This document shows positions 1-11,900 of a stretch of DNA of 64,000 nt, one piece after another. Below the pieces are notes generated by a model. The model ran no database searches, had not been told where the DNA came from, and saw only the letters and a program-made list of their open reading frames with translations. Source of the DNA: Melieria omissa (taxonomy: Eukaryota; Arthropoda; Insecta; Diptera; Ulidiidae); the NCBI GenBank assembly GCA_963971225.1, contig OZ020269.1:93248865-93312864 (forward strand), in the 5' to 3' direction. Numbering within the stretch: the first letter of the stretch is position 1; the number at the start of each line of letters is the position of its first letter. Made by a program: the position numbers and the translations under genes.

Positions 1-646
1 ATGCGGTCTATGTCTTCTGAATAATGACTATTCAACGCGCGCTACAAGAATATGCTATTGACAGATTTCATACCGTTCAACAAATGGCGATTCCCACTGT
101 ACACCCCCGACTCACTGTACCCCCTTCTACTCTACTATATATGGAATATGTTCGGGTTGTGTGATATACCTGTTTGTTTTACGGCGATGCCCAACACACT
201 TTGCCTCAAAAGACAATTTTATTCGGTCTCAAACTGCTCATTGGCGCATTTTTTATAAGATTATTAATAATTCTTTAAGATAAACTGTTGGCGGGGTTTT
301 TGATTACAAATCAAAATATCGAAATATTATCGTAAAAAAAATTGGCAAATGTGGCGGGTAATGTGGTATACCCGAAGAAACAGACCTATTGGTTTCAAAC
401 TTGGTGAAAAGACTCGAAATCAAAAAAAAATTAGGAACATTTCTTTTTTTGGATGATCACAATCTGACGAGGTAAACGAAGGGTTAAACATTTTTATCGA
501 GGGACATGATTTCATGGTTATTTTTTATCTGAAACTTAACCATAATAGATTTTCGAGATTATTCTACTTGATATACAACTTGTGATATACTATATCACAT
601 TAAACAATATGTCATTATACACAAATATTAATAATAATAATATTAA
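1..646. other. AT-rich non-coding flank
   Basis: No supportable gene. A 68-codon open frame at 52-258 has no recognisable domain and looks like chance. The DNA is AT-rich with short A and T runs and a TAATAATAAT stretch just before the first transposon. Confidence 0.5.
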
Positions 647-648
647 TA

Positions 649-1219
649 TAGGGTGTTTTTTTTAGAGGTATAGAACTTCGAATTGAAATAAAACACAAGA
701 AAATCGTTTTAATGTCCATCAATTTGGCTTTATTGGAAGGATAATTTTATGCCATTAATGTTTAAATATGATTTCGGGCATGTGGCCGCCGCGGCTGGCT
801 CGAATAAAGCCAATTCTACAGGTCCAATTTTCAACCAGCTCCAATTGCTGTGCACGGTGGCGAATCGATTCATTCGGGTCCTCTTCAACATTTTGCTCTA
901 CAGCGGCAATTGTTTCTTCGGTGCGCACTGTTCGACGTCTCTGCGGATGCGTATTATCACATAGAGTAAACGTAGTGCGAAAACGACCCATGGTTAACCG
1001 AATTAATTGCTCTGATGGACGATGTCGACCATAAAATGGACGGAGCTTGCGGTAAACTTCGCGAACTGAACCATTATTTAGCGTTGTTCTTTTGTCAACC
1101 TGTTCATGATGAAATGGCAAACCAAACTGAACATAAATGACATTCGAGTTGCCAGATTTGACCACAAAATGCCAGTTTTATCTCTATTTGAAAAACAAAC
1201 CTCTAAAAAAAACACCCTA
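649..1219 (-). mobile_element. Tc1/mariner-type deletion derivative with remnant transposase
   Basis: The ends are a near-perfect inverted repeat of about 24 bp beginning TAGGGTGTTTTTTTTAGAG, at 649-670 and 1,199-1,219, with TA at the borders. The minus-strand frame 1,165-755 reads as the N-terminal helix-turn-helix half of an insect Tc1/mariner-family transposase (motif RTVRTEETIAAVEQN, then a repeated-HTH linker). It then jumps straight to the family's extreme C-terminal motif (RGGHMPEIIF). The DDE catalytic core is missing, so this is an internally deleted, non-autonomous copy. The family assignment rests on recognised motifs; the exact subfamily is not established. Confidence 0.75.
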
Positions 1220-1541
1220 TATTATAAAAATATAATAATAATTTTGTTAAGAAGAACGTACCTCACAAACTCAAAATCGATATCACTTTTTTACTTCTGA
1301 TTGACCTCGAACTTTCTAATAATTTTTTGTTTGTATCTTCTGGGCTTTCAAACTTTATAACCAAAATCTTGCGTAAGCACTACCCAAAGCACTTCATCAC
1401 ACTGACTGTAAACTAACGGTTAAGTAGTTAGACCTACGTTGGGGTCGTTTTCGACCAATTTTTTTTTTGTATTTCTAATTTTTTTTTAATTTTTTATTAT
1501 TTTTTGCTGTTTTTTCATGACTTTCTTACTTGGATATTATC
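1220..1541. other. AT-rich spacer
   Basis: No gene seen. Contains long T runs (about 1,459-1,505). A GGGTCGTTTTCGA motif at about 1,442 recurs near 2,050 on the far side of the next element. Confidence 0.4.
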
Positions 1542-1963
1542 CATAATGAAATAAATAAAGTGAACCAGTTGGCATGCTTAAAAAATGTCAATTGCTTTGA
1601 ATATTTGTTTCACGTCAATTCGTTTTGAATTAACCCGTTTGATTTTGCTGTTCTCGAACGCATGTGTGCCGAACTCAGTATTACAAATACTTTCCCACTT
1701 TCTTTTTTGCTGCACATTTAAGGTACTGAATACATGGGATCGTGCCCCCATGAGCAGTTCTACATAGCGTGCACGATTCCTTCGGCATTTCAGTGATTTT
1801 TATTTTACTATGCTACAGATGTTATGCCTCTTGGAAAAAAAGGAAAATATTTTTTGAACAAAAAGCGTTAAGTATTTGACAAATTTTTTCATAGTGACAT
1901 AAAATAAGCCTGCCGAATCAAGAGAGTTGTCAGTATCTGGTTCACTTTATTTATTTCACTATG
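1542..1963. mobile_element. P-superfamily-like MITE
   Basis: Terminal inverted repeats of about 27 bp begin CATAATGAAATAAATAAAG at 1,542. The right end, read on the minus strand from 1,963, begins CATAGTGAAATAAATAAAG, one mismatch over about 27 bp. The element is flanked by direct repeats GATATTATC (1,533-1,541 and 1,964-1,972), giving an 8-9 bp target duplication. From memory, the P-element end starts CATGATGAAATAACATAAG and P makes 8-bp duplications, so both end sequence and duplication length fit the P superfamily. The 422-bp interior has no convincing transposase frame, so mobility would depend on an enzyme supplied in trans. Confidence 0.6.
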
Positions 1964-2073
1964 GATATTATCTATCGAAATCGAACCGTTTTTTATTTAA
2001 AAACCAAGTTGGCTCTCCATTTTTTGTAATCACACACACGATTTTGATCTGGGTCGTTTTCGAACTGTTTTTT

Positions 2074-2088
2074 AACGTAGAACTACGG
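2074..2088. repeat. Target-site duplication, left copy
   Basis: AACGTAGAACTACGG here is repeated exactly at 3,244-3,258, bracketing the truncated non-LTR retroelement. The core CGTAG-AA-CTACG is itself palindromic. Confidence 0.85.
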
Positions 2089-3243
2089 GGGCAATGAAAA
2101 CAACCCCAACTGCCGGCATGGAAGCCTTACTCGACCTAACACCGCTCCATATAGCTATCCAAGAGGAAGCAATCTCAAGTGCACTCACGCTATATAGGCA
2201 TAACCTACTTAAACAGGGAAACCTGACGGGCCACTTGGCAATTCTAAAACAAATAGAGGACACCCTCCACAAATCATCATATCTGGATTTCATGAAACCC
2301 CATTTCAGCCCAACAAGGAATTATATAGTTGACTTTCCGACTAGAGAACAGTGGGACAACAACCCGAAATGGTTAAAAGAGGACGCTCAGAAATGGTACA
2401 CCGATGGCTCTAAAACACCTTGTGGTGTAGGAGCTGGAGTGGTGGGCCCAGGGGTCAACTTTGCCCTTCCGATGAGCCATAATACCTCAATATTTCAAGC
2501 TGTTCCCTCAAGGAACAATGTTCACCATACTCTCGGATAGTCTGTCAGTTCTAAAAGCGCTTGACAGCTACTCCTACACATCAAAAATCCTGCTCGAATG
2601 CCACAAGGAACTCAACGCCCTAGGGACCCAGAACAGGGTTGCGCTCGTCTGGGTTCCTGGGTATGAGGGCCATGATGGCAACGAAAAGGCAGACACACAA
2701 GCAAAAAATGGTGCAGAAAGCCCATTCATAGGGCCGGGCCCGATGTTTGGATTCGGTAAAACCGACCTAAAACAGGACATCCACAAATGGATCCAGAGGC
2801 AAAAACAAAAATACTGGAACAATATTGAGGGACTATGTCACTCGAAAAGATTCGTAAATTTTAACACAAAACGAGCCAAAACTGCTACACTTCTTAGCAG
2901 AAGACAGCTCAAAATCCTATGTGGCGCCCTAACCGGCCATTATTCTTGCAACTACCACCTTCACAAACTAGGCTTGGTCATCGACAAAACGTGCAGATAC
3001 TGCAATGAGGTCGACGAAACAATGGAACACGTTATCATAAACTGCCCCGCCCTGGCACACAGACGTGCAAAGTTTCTAGGGAAACATATTCTCGGTGATG
3101 AGGACCTGATGCAAATATCGCAGAAAGGTCTGATTCAATACCTGAGCACATAAAACACCAGATGATTCAAGGGGCACAATAAACATACTAGGTTGCAGTG
3201 CGCAAGGGCATTGTCCCTACCCATTATCATTACATTACATTAC
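2089..3243 (+). pseudogene. 5'-truncated non-LTR retroelement, RNase H and zinc-knuckle region
   Basis: This is the 3' end of an RNase H-bearing non-LTR retrotransposon (I/LOA/R1-like grouping, not resolved further). One frame (2,094-2,540) has the RNase H motif WYTDGSK; a second frame (2,518-3,153) continues with ILSDSLSVLKAL, WVPGYEGHDGNEKAD and a CxxC..H..C knuckle (CRYCNE...HVIINC). The frame change near 2,490-2,540, plus loss of endonuclease and most of the reverse transcriptase, make it dead. The tail ends in TACATTACATTACA, and an exact 15-bp target duplication flanks the insertion, so the truncation happened at integration. Confidence 0.85.
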
Positions 3244-3258
3244 AACGTAGAACTACGG
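3244..3258. repeat. Target-site duplication, right copy
   Basis: Exact copy of 2,074-2,088, directly after the TACATTACATTACA tail of the retroelement. Confidence 0.85.
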
Positions 3259-3769
3259 ATAAGCAAACACATCGAAAAGCATGCAGCACGAGTTTTTTAG
3301 TTGTTAAAAAGATTAATTTTGAAAATGATCAATACACTTGTGAAGTAAGCCACTATATCATATTACCCGATCATTTCACATTACCCGAACTTACTCTATT
3401 ATATATTATATTATTATATAAAATATTAATCCAAATGGCTGTGGGAAGCAATGTCTGGATTCTTGGTGATCTATGGAATATTGGTGATCTTCTATAATTC
3501 GTCATAGTAAACGACGGCAGGGCCGTATGAATTTAATTCTTCGAAGATGCAATTCTCTTTGTTTTTACTTTTCATAATTCAACGGAAATACGATCCTCCT
3601 TTTCATTATCCATGAATTTTCTTTTAGTAATAAATGGAAATGTGATCCTTTTTCTAGTGATCCAATGGAGATGTGAATCTGATTCTAGTGATGAATCGAA
3701 GTGTGATCCTTTTTTTTAAATGATCCAATTGAGATGAGATGCATTAGTAGTAAAGCAAGTTCTCCTTAA
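3259..3769. other. Spacer with short degenerate direct repeats
   Basis: No gene. Around 3,630-3,740 a motif of about 30-35 bp (AATGGAGATGTGATCC with a T-rich tail) recurs about three times with drift, suggesting a decayed minisatellite. Confidence 0.4.
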
Positions 3770-3771
3770 TA

Positions 3772-5064
3772 ACACTTCGTTCAATAATGTGTGTGACTGA
3801 CACATAGATGGCGGCACTAATACTAAATCAATATTTTTTGTCGAAATTGTGAACCTTTTTAGGCTTACTGTCAAAATTATATGTCAATCCGACCATTAGT
3901 TTACAAGTTACAGTGCTTTAAGTGACACTACTTCTGAGTTTTCACAAAAAATGAATTCAAAGCAATTCCGTGTGCTGATTTATCATTGTTTTTTAATGAA
4001 AAAAAATACTGTTCAATGCCAGGAATGGCTTGAAAAACATTATTCGGACTCTGCTCCATCAAAAAGAACCATTTGTTATTGGTATGCCGAATTCAAACGT
4101 GGTCGTACAGACACCGATGACATTCCATCTACTGGACGGCCAAATGACGCTGTTATTCCGCAAAACGTTGAAAAAACACTGAAAATCATTATGTCCGACC
4201 GTAAAGTGAAAGTGGGGGAGATTGCTGACATTCTAAAGATATCAGCAGGCAGTGTACACACCATAATACACGAACATTTGGTTATGAAAAAGGTGTTTTC
4301 GAAATGGGTGCCGCGTTTGCTCACACCGGAGCAAAAACAACAACGAATCGATGATTCAAAGAGCTGTTTGGACATGTTTACGCGCAACAAGTCGGAGTTT
4401 TTGCGTCGGTACATCACAATGGATGAAACATGGATCCACCATTTCACTCCAGAGTCAAATCGGCAGTCTGCTGAGTGGCATGCAACCGGTGAAAGCCGCC
4501 CAAAGCGTCCAAAGGCACAAACATCGGCTGGCAAGGTTATGGCGTCAGTATTTTGGGATGTGCACGGAATAATATTCATCGACTATCTTGAGAAAGGGAA
4601 AACAATCAATAGCGACTATTATATAGCGTTGTTGGAACGTTTGAAAGAAGAAATCGCGATTAAGCGGCCCCATATGAAGAAGAAAAAAGTGTTGTTTCAC
4701 CAAGACAATGCACCGTGTCACAAGTCGATGAAAACGATGGCAAAAATGCATGAATTGGGCTTCGAATTGCTTCCTCATCCCCCGTATTCTCCAGATCTGG
4801 CCCCCAGCGACTACTGGCTCTTCGCAGACCTCAAAAAGATGCTCCGTGGTAAGAGATTTGGCTCAAATGATGAAGTAATCGCCGAAACTAACGCCTATTT
4901 TGAAGGCAAAGAAAAATCGTTCTACAAAGGCGGTATCGAAAGATTGGAAAAGCGTTGGAATGATTGTATCTCCCTAAAAGGGGACTATGTTGATGAATAA
5001 AAACGAATTTTGGCAAAAAAATGTGTTTTAATTAGTTAGTCACACACATTATTGAACGAAGTGT
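3772..5064 (+). mobile_element. Complete irritans-type mariner element
   Basis: The ends are perfect 27-bp inverted repeats beginning ACACTTCGTTCAATAATG, at 3,772-3,798 and 5,038-5,064, each bordered by the TA target (3,770-3,771; 5,065-5,066). Total length 1,293 bp, normal for mariner. The single uninterrupted transposase frame lies between the repeats. Structural completeness suggests recent arrival and possible activity; activity itself is not shown by the sequence. Confidence 0.92.
3951..5000 (+). CDS. mariner transposase, irritans subfamily, intact
   Basis: A 349-residue transposase, against about 348 for the irritans-subfamily reference Himar1. N-terminal paired helix-turn-helix region about residues 1-110, then the conserved linker WVPRLL (119-124). 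The catalytic DD34D triad is present: D158 in MDETW, D252 in HQDNAPCH and D287 in the SPDLAPSD block, with 34 residues between the last two. No stop or frameshift. The start ATG at 3,951 gives the family-typical opening (NSKQFRVLI). Function by family: excises the element by cutting at the inverted repeats and inserts it at TA. It sits about 1 kb upstream of the phosphatase gene and is unrelated to it. Confidence 0.93.
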   Translation: MNSKQFRVLIYHCFLMKKNTVQCQEWLEKHYSDSAPSKRTICYWYAEFKRGRTDTDDIPSTGRPNDAVIPQNVEKTLKIIMSDRKVKVGEIADILKISAGSVHTIIHEHLVMKKVFSKWVPRLLTPEQKQQRIDDSKSCLDMFTRNKSEFLRRYITMDETWIHHFTPESNRQSAEWHATGESRPKRPKAQTSAGKVMASVFWDVHGIIFIDYLEKGKTINSDYYIALLERLKEEIAIKRPHMKKKKVLFHQDNAPCHKSMKTMAKMHELGFELLPHPPYSPDLAPSDYWLFADLKKMLRGKRFGSNDEVIAETNAYFEGKEKSFYKGGIERLEKRWNDCISLKGDYVDE

Positions 5065-5066
5065 TA

Positions 5067-5995
5067 GATATATCGATGATTCTTTCTCTTTTTGGCCGTT
5101 ACTACCATATAGTCCGTGGTAATCTTGTACAGGGCGAAAGAATTGAAGCAATTGCATAAATTGAGCAATGGAAAAGTGCGAAAAGCTTATTATTATAATT
5201 TTTCCTCAAGTCACCCACTTCAATTTCAATAAGACACATGACTCATCGGTCACTTGAAACTAATTTGCAAAATTTCACATTTGGACAGTTTAAACCTTAA
5301 ATACCGAATCGGGTCATAATCAACGCATCAATCAAACTTTCGTTAACGCTTGCGGATCGCTTTCTGCATATTGTTGTTTTTATGATTTTCTGATATCATG
5401 AGTGTTGAAATACCTATTTTGGCTTCATTATCTGTCCTACAGGATTGCAAACGGGGGAACGGGGCGCCCGAGCGGGTGTATGGCACAACGTGCTGCGATA
5501 AGGGCGCATTATCTATCGTTCATCGATAATCTTGGCTACGGTGGCGGTGGTAAATAAAGTAATTTGCGTAATAATTATTAACCGTTAAACTCTCGATGAA
5601 TGCAATTATCACGCTTTGCTTTGCAATTACTGAACAGTGATGAATTTATTTGTATTTCGGTATGAACTCGTTTTCGATGTGCTAACATTTTAAATGTTTT
5701 GCGACATTGTTTTGTTGTGTTTTAAATTCTTTAACATTCGTTCTGTTATTTTATTTTAAGTTTGTTGTGTTAAGAATTCAATTGTTATTACTTCCGCTTT
5801 CTCAAAAATAAATGCAACAAACTTGAATTGGTTCATAAATTCTTAATTGGCCGCAAGCTGCTTCCGGACTGTGGGAATTTGTATGCATTCAAAATATGTA
5901 TTTTATAAATTAAAATTACTTACGCAATATGCATTCATAAAGTGCTTTGCTTTTTATTTTGTTTTTTGAAGGAGTTATTTGTAATGTAGCCCGAG
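5067..5995. promoter_or_regulatory. Upstream region of the receptor phosphatase; no gene
   Basis: No coding frame of interest. A GC-richer patch near 5,450-5,560 sits in AT-rich DNA and could be promoter or 5' non-coding exon. A pyrimidine tract ending TTTTTTGAAG near 5,970 could be an acceptor for a non-coding leader joined just ahead of the start codon at 5,996. These are inferences only. Confidence 0.3.
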
Positions 5996-8900
5996 ATGTG
6001 CACGAAATTGCTACGCCCGAAGAGACGCTGGAAGCCGCCGTACGAGGTGGCAAAACTTGCTTTGCTGCTGGTTCTGGTGGGCTTCTGCGCTGGCACACGA
6101 GCGCAGACCAGCAAAGAGGAAATAACCGAAGGTAAGTGAGGGGTAGTTGGTTTGGTTATGTTCATAAACAATATTAAAACAAAAACGTCATTGAAAAAAA
6201 ATGAAAATAATGGTAAACTTGAACTGAACTTAATTTTGGTCAACTATGAATTTTCTCAATACAAATTTTTCACTCAAATCTTATAGATGTTTACTACCTC
6301 CATCTAAGTTTTATATCCAGTTGACTTGCCAAATTGATTGTTGGTTGAGCTATGTTGCTCGCTCAACAGTCCATCAGTGGCGATATAAGTCTTTATGTGA
6401 CAAAAGTCAGCGCAGACATACAAAATGCATTCAGTTCAGGAAGCAGAGTAGCTTCCTTCCACAGTACATAAGCTGCCCAGGCTCTTTGTTACTCTCTCAG
6501 TCTGATTAATAATCGCCAGATGATATTTTGAGACCCAAGTGTTTGATAATCCAAAGGCTCTCAAAGCTATCCAAATACTTACCAGACACAGATTTAAGTA
6601 CAACCAAAATTTTGTCGCAGAAAATAGAAATCTTAGATACCAATGAACTTTCGTTCACCGGCTAAAACCTCGAGGCAGATAACGGATCCATTTTTGTTTC
6701 CCAGAATTTATTGCTACAAAATTATCATAGAATCAACGAACAAATCTTTTGCAGAAGACCCCTCATGATTCAATAGTCAAACGCTTCATTACCTAAGATG
6801 CTATAGTGCCCGGATATCCAAGTACTATACTGTCCTCCAGTCATCGCTGATTACCTTTTTCTCAGACAGCTTACTTACAGCATAGTTACTACAGAAGGAG
6901 CAGGGGGTAGAAAACGTAAATTTTGTATGCTTGTCGGGAACACTTTCCTGCAAAAAATGTCTGATTCAGGAGAGGTTTTGGGAGTTGAAACCTCCCGAAA
7001 TATTAGGATCAACTTTAAAACTACATACAAATAAAAAGGCATTTTTTGGCATTTGATAAATATTAAAGAATTACTTTTTGTAACCCCCCCGAAATATTTT
7101 TCTGAATCTGCCCCTGTTGTTTGGATACTTTTTCAAGTTTTGTTCAAGCAAAAAATTAGAGATAGCCAGTCTTTTTGAATGATAAAGTCATGATTACTCG
7201 TTTAAAAAACAAAATATTGCTAAAGCTTTAAAGAATATCTGATTGACATTATCAGGGCACTTGAGTCACTTGGATTGAAGAATCAAACGTCAAACAAGTT
7301 TGCTATTATATACTTACTTACTTAACTGGCCATAACAACCCGTTATTGGGTTACGGCCTGCCGCAAAACTTCATTCCAGGCGCCTCTGCTTTGCGCGCTT
7401 TCTCCAGTTGGTCACACCAAGAGATAACAGGGCCTCTTCAACTTGATCCTTTCACTGGAGACACGGTCTCCCTTTTCGCTGTCGATCTCCAACCACCGCA
7501 GCGAAGATTTTCCATATGACAGATATGACCGAGGCAACGCAGCCGCTAGAATTTAAAACGCTACGTCCATGTCCTTATACAGCTCCTACAGCTCGTTATT
7601 GGTTCGTATACGATAGTCGACGCCAATACGAACAGGGACGAAGACTTTACGAAGTACCTTCCTCTCGAACACGCCGAGGGCCGCTATGTCGTTTTGCGTT
7701 ATTATCACTTCCAACCTTGCTTCAGCGCCATAGAGGAGCACGAGTCCTATAGAGTGCAAGTCTTGTCGGTCGAGAGTGGTCTCTACTTCTCAATTGCCTA
7801 CCGATACCATAGTAGCACCTGTTGGCAAGAGTAATCCTTCGATTTATCTCCAGGCTGACATTATTGGTGTTGTTCAAAGCGGTGGCAAGGTAGACAAATT
7901 ACTTGAAAACTTCAAAAGTACATCTGTCGGCATGGACGAGAGACCCTAGCCGCTGCGGGTCCCTGCGTGTAGACAGCATATACTTCGCCCTGCCCACATT
8001 TACCACCAGACCCATTTCGGCAGATTCTCTTTTGATAGCCGCAAAGGCAGCGGTGGCATCTCGCTTGTTACGCCCGATGACATCAATGGAGCTGAAAACT
8101 TTTGTTGAAAATTGTGCCATTACGATGTACACCGGCCTTGCGCAGAACACTCTCCATGGTGAAGTTGAAGAGGTCGCAGGACAAAGGATCGCCCTATCTA
8201 AATCCTCGAACGGTATCGAATGGGTCGGAGGGGTCAGTTCCAACCTTGAAGGAGCTATTATATTTACAGCCTAAATGGCCTTAACTGGTTATAACTACCC
8301 AGTTACTGGTTTAAGGTCTCCCCCAAAATGCGTTTGCCTTGCGCGCTTTCTCTAGCTGGTCACACCAAAAGGTGTCGTCGCTTCTCTCCCCACTTGGTTC
8401 TTCCAAGAGAGATGAGAGCACCTATTATTGAACTATTGTATTGAACACTTTTTTTGCCCACTCTTCATTGGTCATCTGGAAGATGTTTAAATCAGCGAAT
8501 GTTTATAGATCGTAATACTCTCAAAAGACGCGCAAACCTATGTTTCGTTTGAATGTATAAAAAATTGAAGATTTTTTCTTGATATAGTTCTTTTAATATG
8601 TGATAGACCATTCTTCGTTCACAGGTCAGCTCAATATGTAGTTTGTTGATTCGTTTTCTGCGACGCAATTTTTTCAAATTGTTAGTAGTCATTCTCAATT
8701 TATGAACCAGCCATATACTAGACATAGAAACTGCTATGCACTTTTCTAATTTGTTTGCTTCATTATCTTTTGCAGATGATTTTAAGATTATTACCGAATC
8801 TACGTGGAACTCCCTGAAATTTAGCGTAAATGACACGGAAAAATACGAGGTGCAGAGCGCCATTTGTGACGGCAAAACGCCGGAGGAAACTGACATTCCA

Positions 8901-11900
8901 TGGTATTGCCTAAACCCTGTAACAAACCCAACTAGCTCAGACGCAACCCAGCCGCTAATTGTTTTTTTTTTTAATTACATTTTACTTTCATTGTAGCGAC
9001 AAACTGCTGCCTTGTTCTTCATACGACGTAACACTGAAGATTAAAAATCTTCAAAATGAAACTGCAGAGCTCATCCAACGACACTATTCGGCCAGCACTG
9101 ACTATGGCGGTAGGTGCCACAAACTGCCAGAACTTGCTGTGTCTCATTTTTGTTCCACTTGCAGAGCCAACTGTGGAGCTCACAGGCGCCAAGGCAGATG
9201 TCGAAACGGTACTTCTATCGTGGAGTGCCACAAACCGCACCTGTATAGGCTCATTCGAAATCGAGGTAAAGTCGCAGGAAAAGCAGTACTCGTACAAGAA
9301 GGAAAACGACGTATCGGAGTTACTCATCGACCAGTTGAATCCCTGCCGCCAACAGAACATCACGTTCCAGACTTACGATATCAACAAGGCGTTGGTATCA
9401 ACGCTGAACACCAGCAAAACCACATTGTACATAGAGCCGGGCAATGTCAACGTCACCATTCAGCCCTACGACGATGCACAGGTGAAAGTGTCGTGGCAGG
9501 ATCCGCAATACTCGACCTGCATAAAGTACTACTACTTCAAGTGGTACACGTTTGGATGCAGCAGTGATGGTGGCGCTAGTACTACTGCTGACACTACTGG
9601 CACCACAACCTCGACTTCTTTCAGCACTACAACTCATGATGACTTCACAACTTTGACAATGTCGACAGCGCCTTGGTTCACCACTGGCGACGACAACGGC
9701 CTAGAGTTGACGAGTGCTCCTCCAATTTTTACTGAAGTCGATGAAGGTATGATGTACAATGTGCGATTGTGAATTTGCAATTTCTAATGTCTCTGTTTAC
9801 TGCAGTCGTCTGCGAGTGGTCCGATAAAGTGACAACGCTTAAATCCTCTCAATACATCATTGGAAACTTGCAGGGCTGTGAGCTATACGGATTTGAAATG
9901 TACCTTAACAGCAAAACAGTGCCCAATGCTGAGCCGCAAAATTTCACATCGCCGGAGCAAGGTATGAATACCGACGATGGCCTGTTAAATGTGCGTTCAT
10001 ACTATATGTTCAAGGAAGTACCAGAAGATTGGTGCATAGAGTATTTTCAATTTCACTTAATTCGAGTTTGGATTAAGCCTATGGAATTGCATAGGATGTG
10101 CTATTTAGCTTGTGTGCACAAAGAATTGTCTCTTGAGATGTAGTTTTTTGACTAAGTTTTTTATTATTCAATATTTCAGTACCTGGTGTTGTGACTAACG
10201 AAACGCCAGTAATCAATGCCATTAACATGACGGCGTTCTGGAATCCTCCGAAACAGAATGTTAAGTGCGTTAGAGGGTATCAGGTCACTTTGATCGGACC
10301 GCTTCAGCGCGTCGAGGTACTTCAAAAAACGCACACCGGAAAAACGAATGAGACCGAATGGATTTTCGACTCACTGGATCCGTGCGGGACCTATAACTTG
10401 TCGATTGTTGCCATATCGCTGAATGGCACTGCTGGTCCGGCCTTCAATTCCAAAACTACTACAATGGAAGCGAGTGAGTATTACAACGCCTATATGTTTA
10501 CATGAACTTAATTATTAGAGTACTAAACTAAAACTGTAAATCGTAGAATTGTCAGTACAAGCCGTTACAGGGAGATTTTAGGGATAGGGAGATGATAGGG
10601 TTTTCTCAACTTGCTTCTTTCAACTACCCCGAAGAACAGCTTTCTCGCCGGAACTTCATTGTCCATACAATAAAACGTATTGTTTCGAAAATAAGTTCTC
10701 TATAGGCTTATTTCGTATCTCTGGATTGTGCTTGAAAAATAAAACCAATTCAATTATTCAGTGCAAACGCAGTCAAAAACCAGCAATCACTTTATTTACA
10801 AATTTACACTTGTTTGTCTTTACACTTGCTACTACTTATTGGATTATTGTATGTTTCCCCTTTGCTTGCTTAAATCAGACTCGACCTCTGCGCTGCACAC
10901 GGCTGCCTTTTATACTTGTCTGCTTTTTGCGCCGATTTTTCTCGCAGATTTCAGTTAGACTATCTCTCGATCGTTCTCGCACATCCCATTACCATCGCGA
11001 GACATCCTTGCCATATCAAAATTATAGCAAGTCTACTCTAAAGTGCGTGCCTAAAAGTATGCCCTCAAAACATTCATGCATAGCGCAGCGACAGAGTACC
11101 TCATCGTTATATTATTATTATCTGATCTGTATTCTACAGCACCCAATGCCGTAGTGAATGTCACGATTATCGCCGAACCGGAGGCTCTCAACATTTCCTG
11201 GAGTCTACCCACTTTTGCTGATTTGTGTTTGAATGAATACCGGTTGACCGGTTGGATCGATGGTTCCAGCTCCAATACGAATTTCGACAAAGTGACCAAG
11301 GAGCCATTTGCGCGCATCGATGGTTTGTTCGCTTGCCAGAATTATATGGTTCAAATTATTCCGGTGACCTTAAACAACAATGATGGTGAGCCCTCGCTTT
11401 TGCCGGTAGAGACAGCGGCAAAAGTGGCAACAGCCTCCAATTTGCAAGTACACTCCACCTTCCCCAATGCATTGGAACTGAATGCGTTCGATGTGGACTA
11501 TAAAAACAAATGCGAGACCATTATTGCACACTTTATTTGCGAGGAGGCTAGGGAAACAAACTCCAAATACAAAGTGAGTATCGAATGAGGATAATTATGG
11601 AGGTTATTGGTTATTTTCTAACGTATTCAGTTTGCCGAGCAATACGTCGAACCAATGGATAATATGAAGTTTAAGGCACTGCTTCAACCACTCTCGCCCT
11701 ACACCTCGTATCGGTGCTCGGTAGCTCTGTTCAACATCGCCGGCTGGTCGGCCTATACAACTTTCATCCACTCAACTTTGCCATACTGTAAGCTGTTGCC
11801 TTTCAAATGGGAATAACGTTGACTTGGAATCTCCAAAACCTTACAGCTCAACGAAACATTTCATTTGACTTTTTTGTTTGCCTTGCAGATCCTGATGAGC

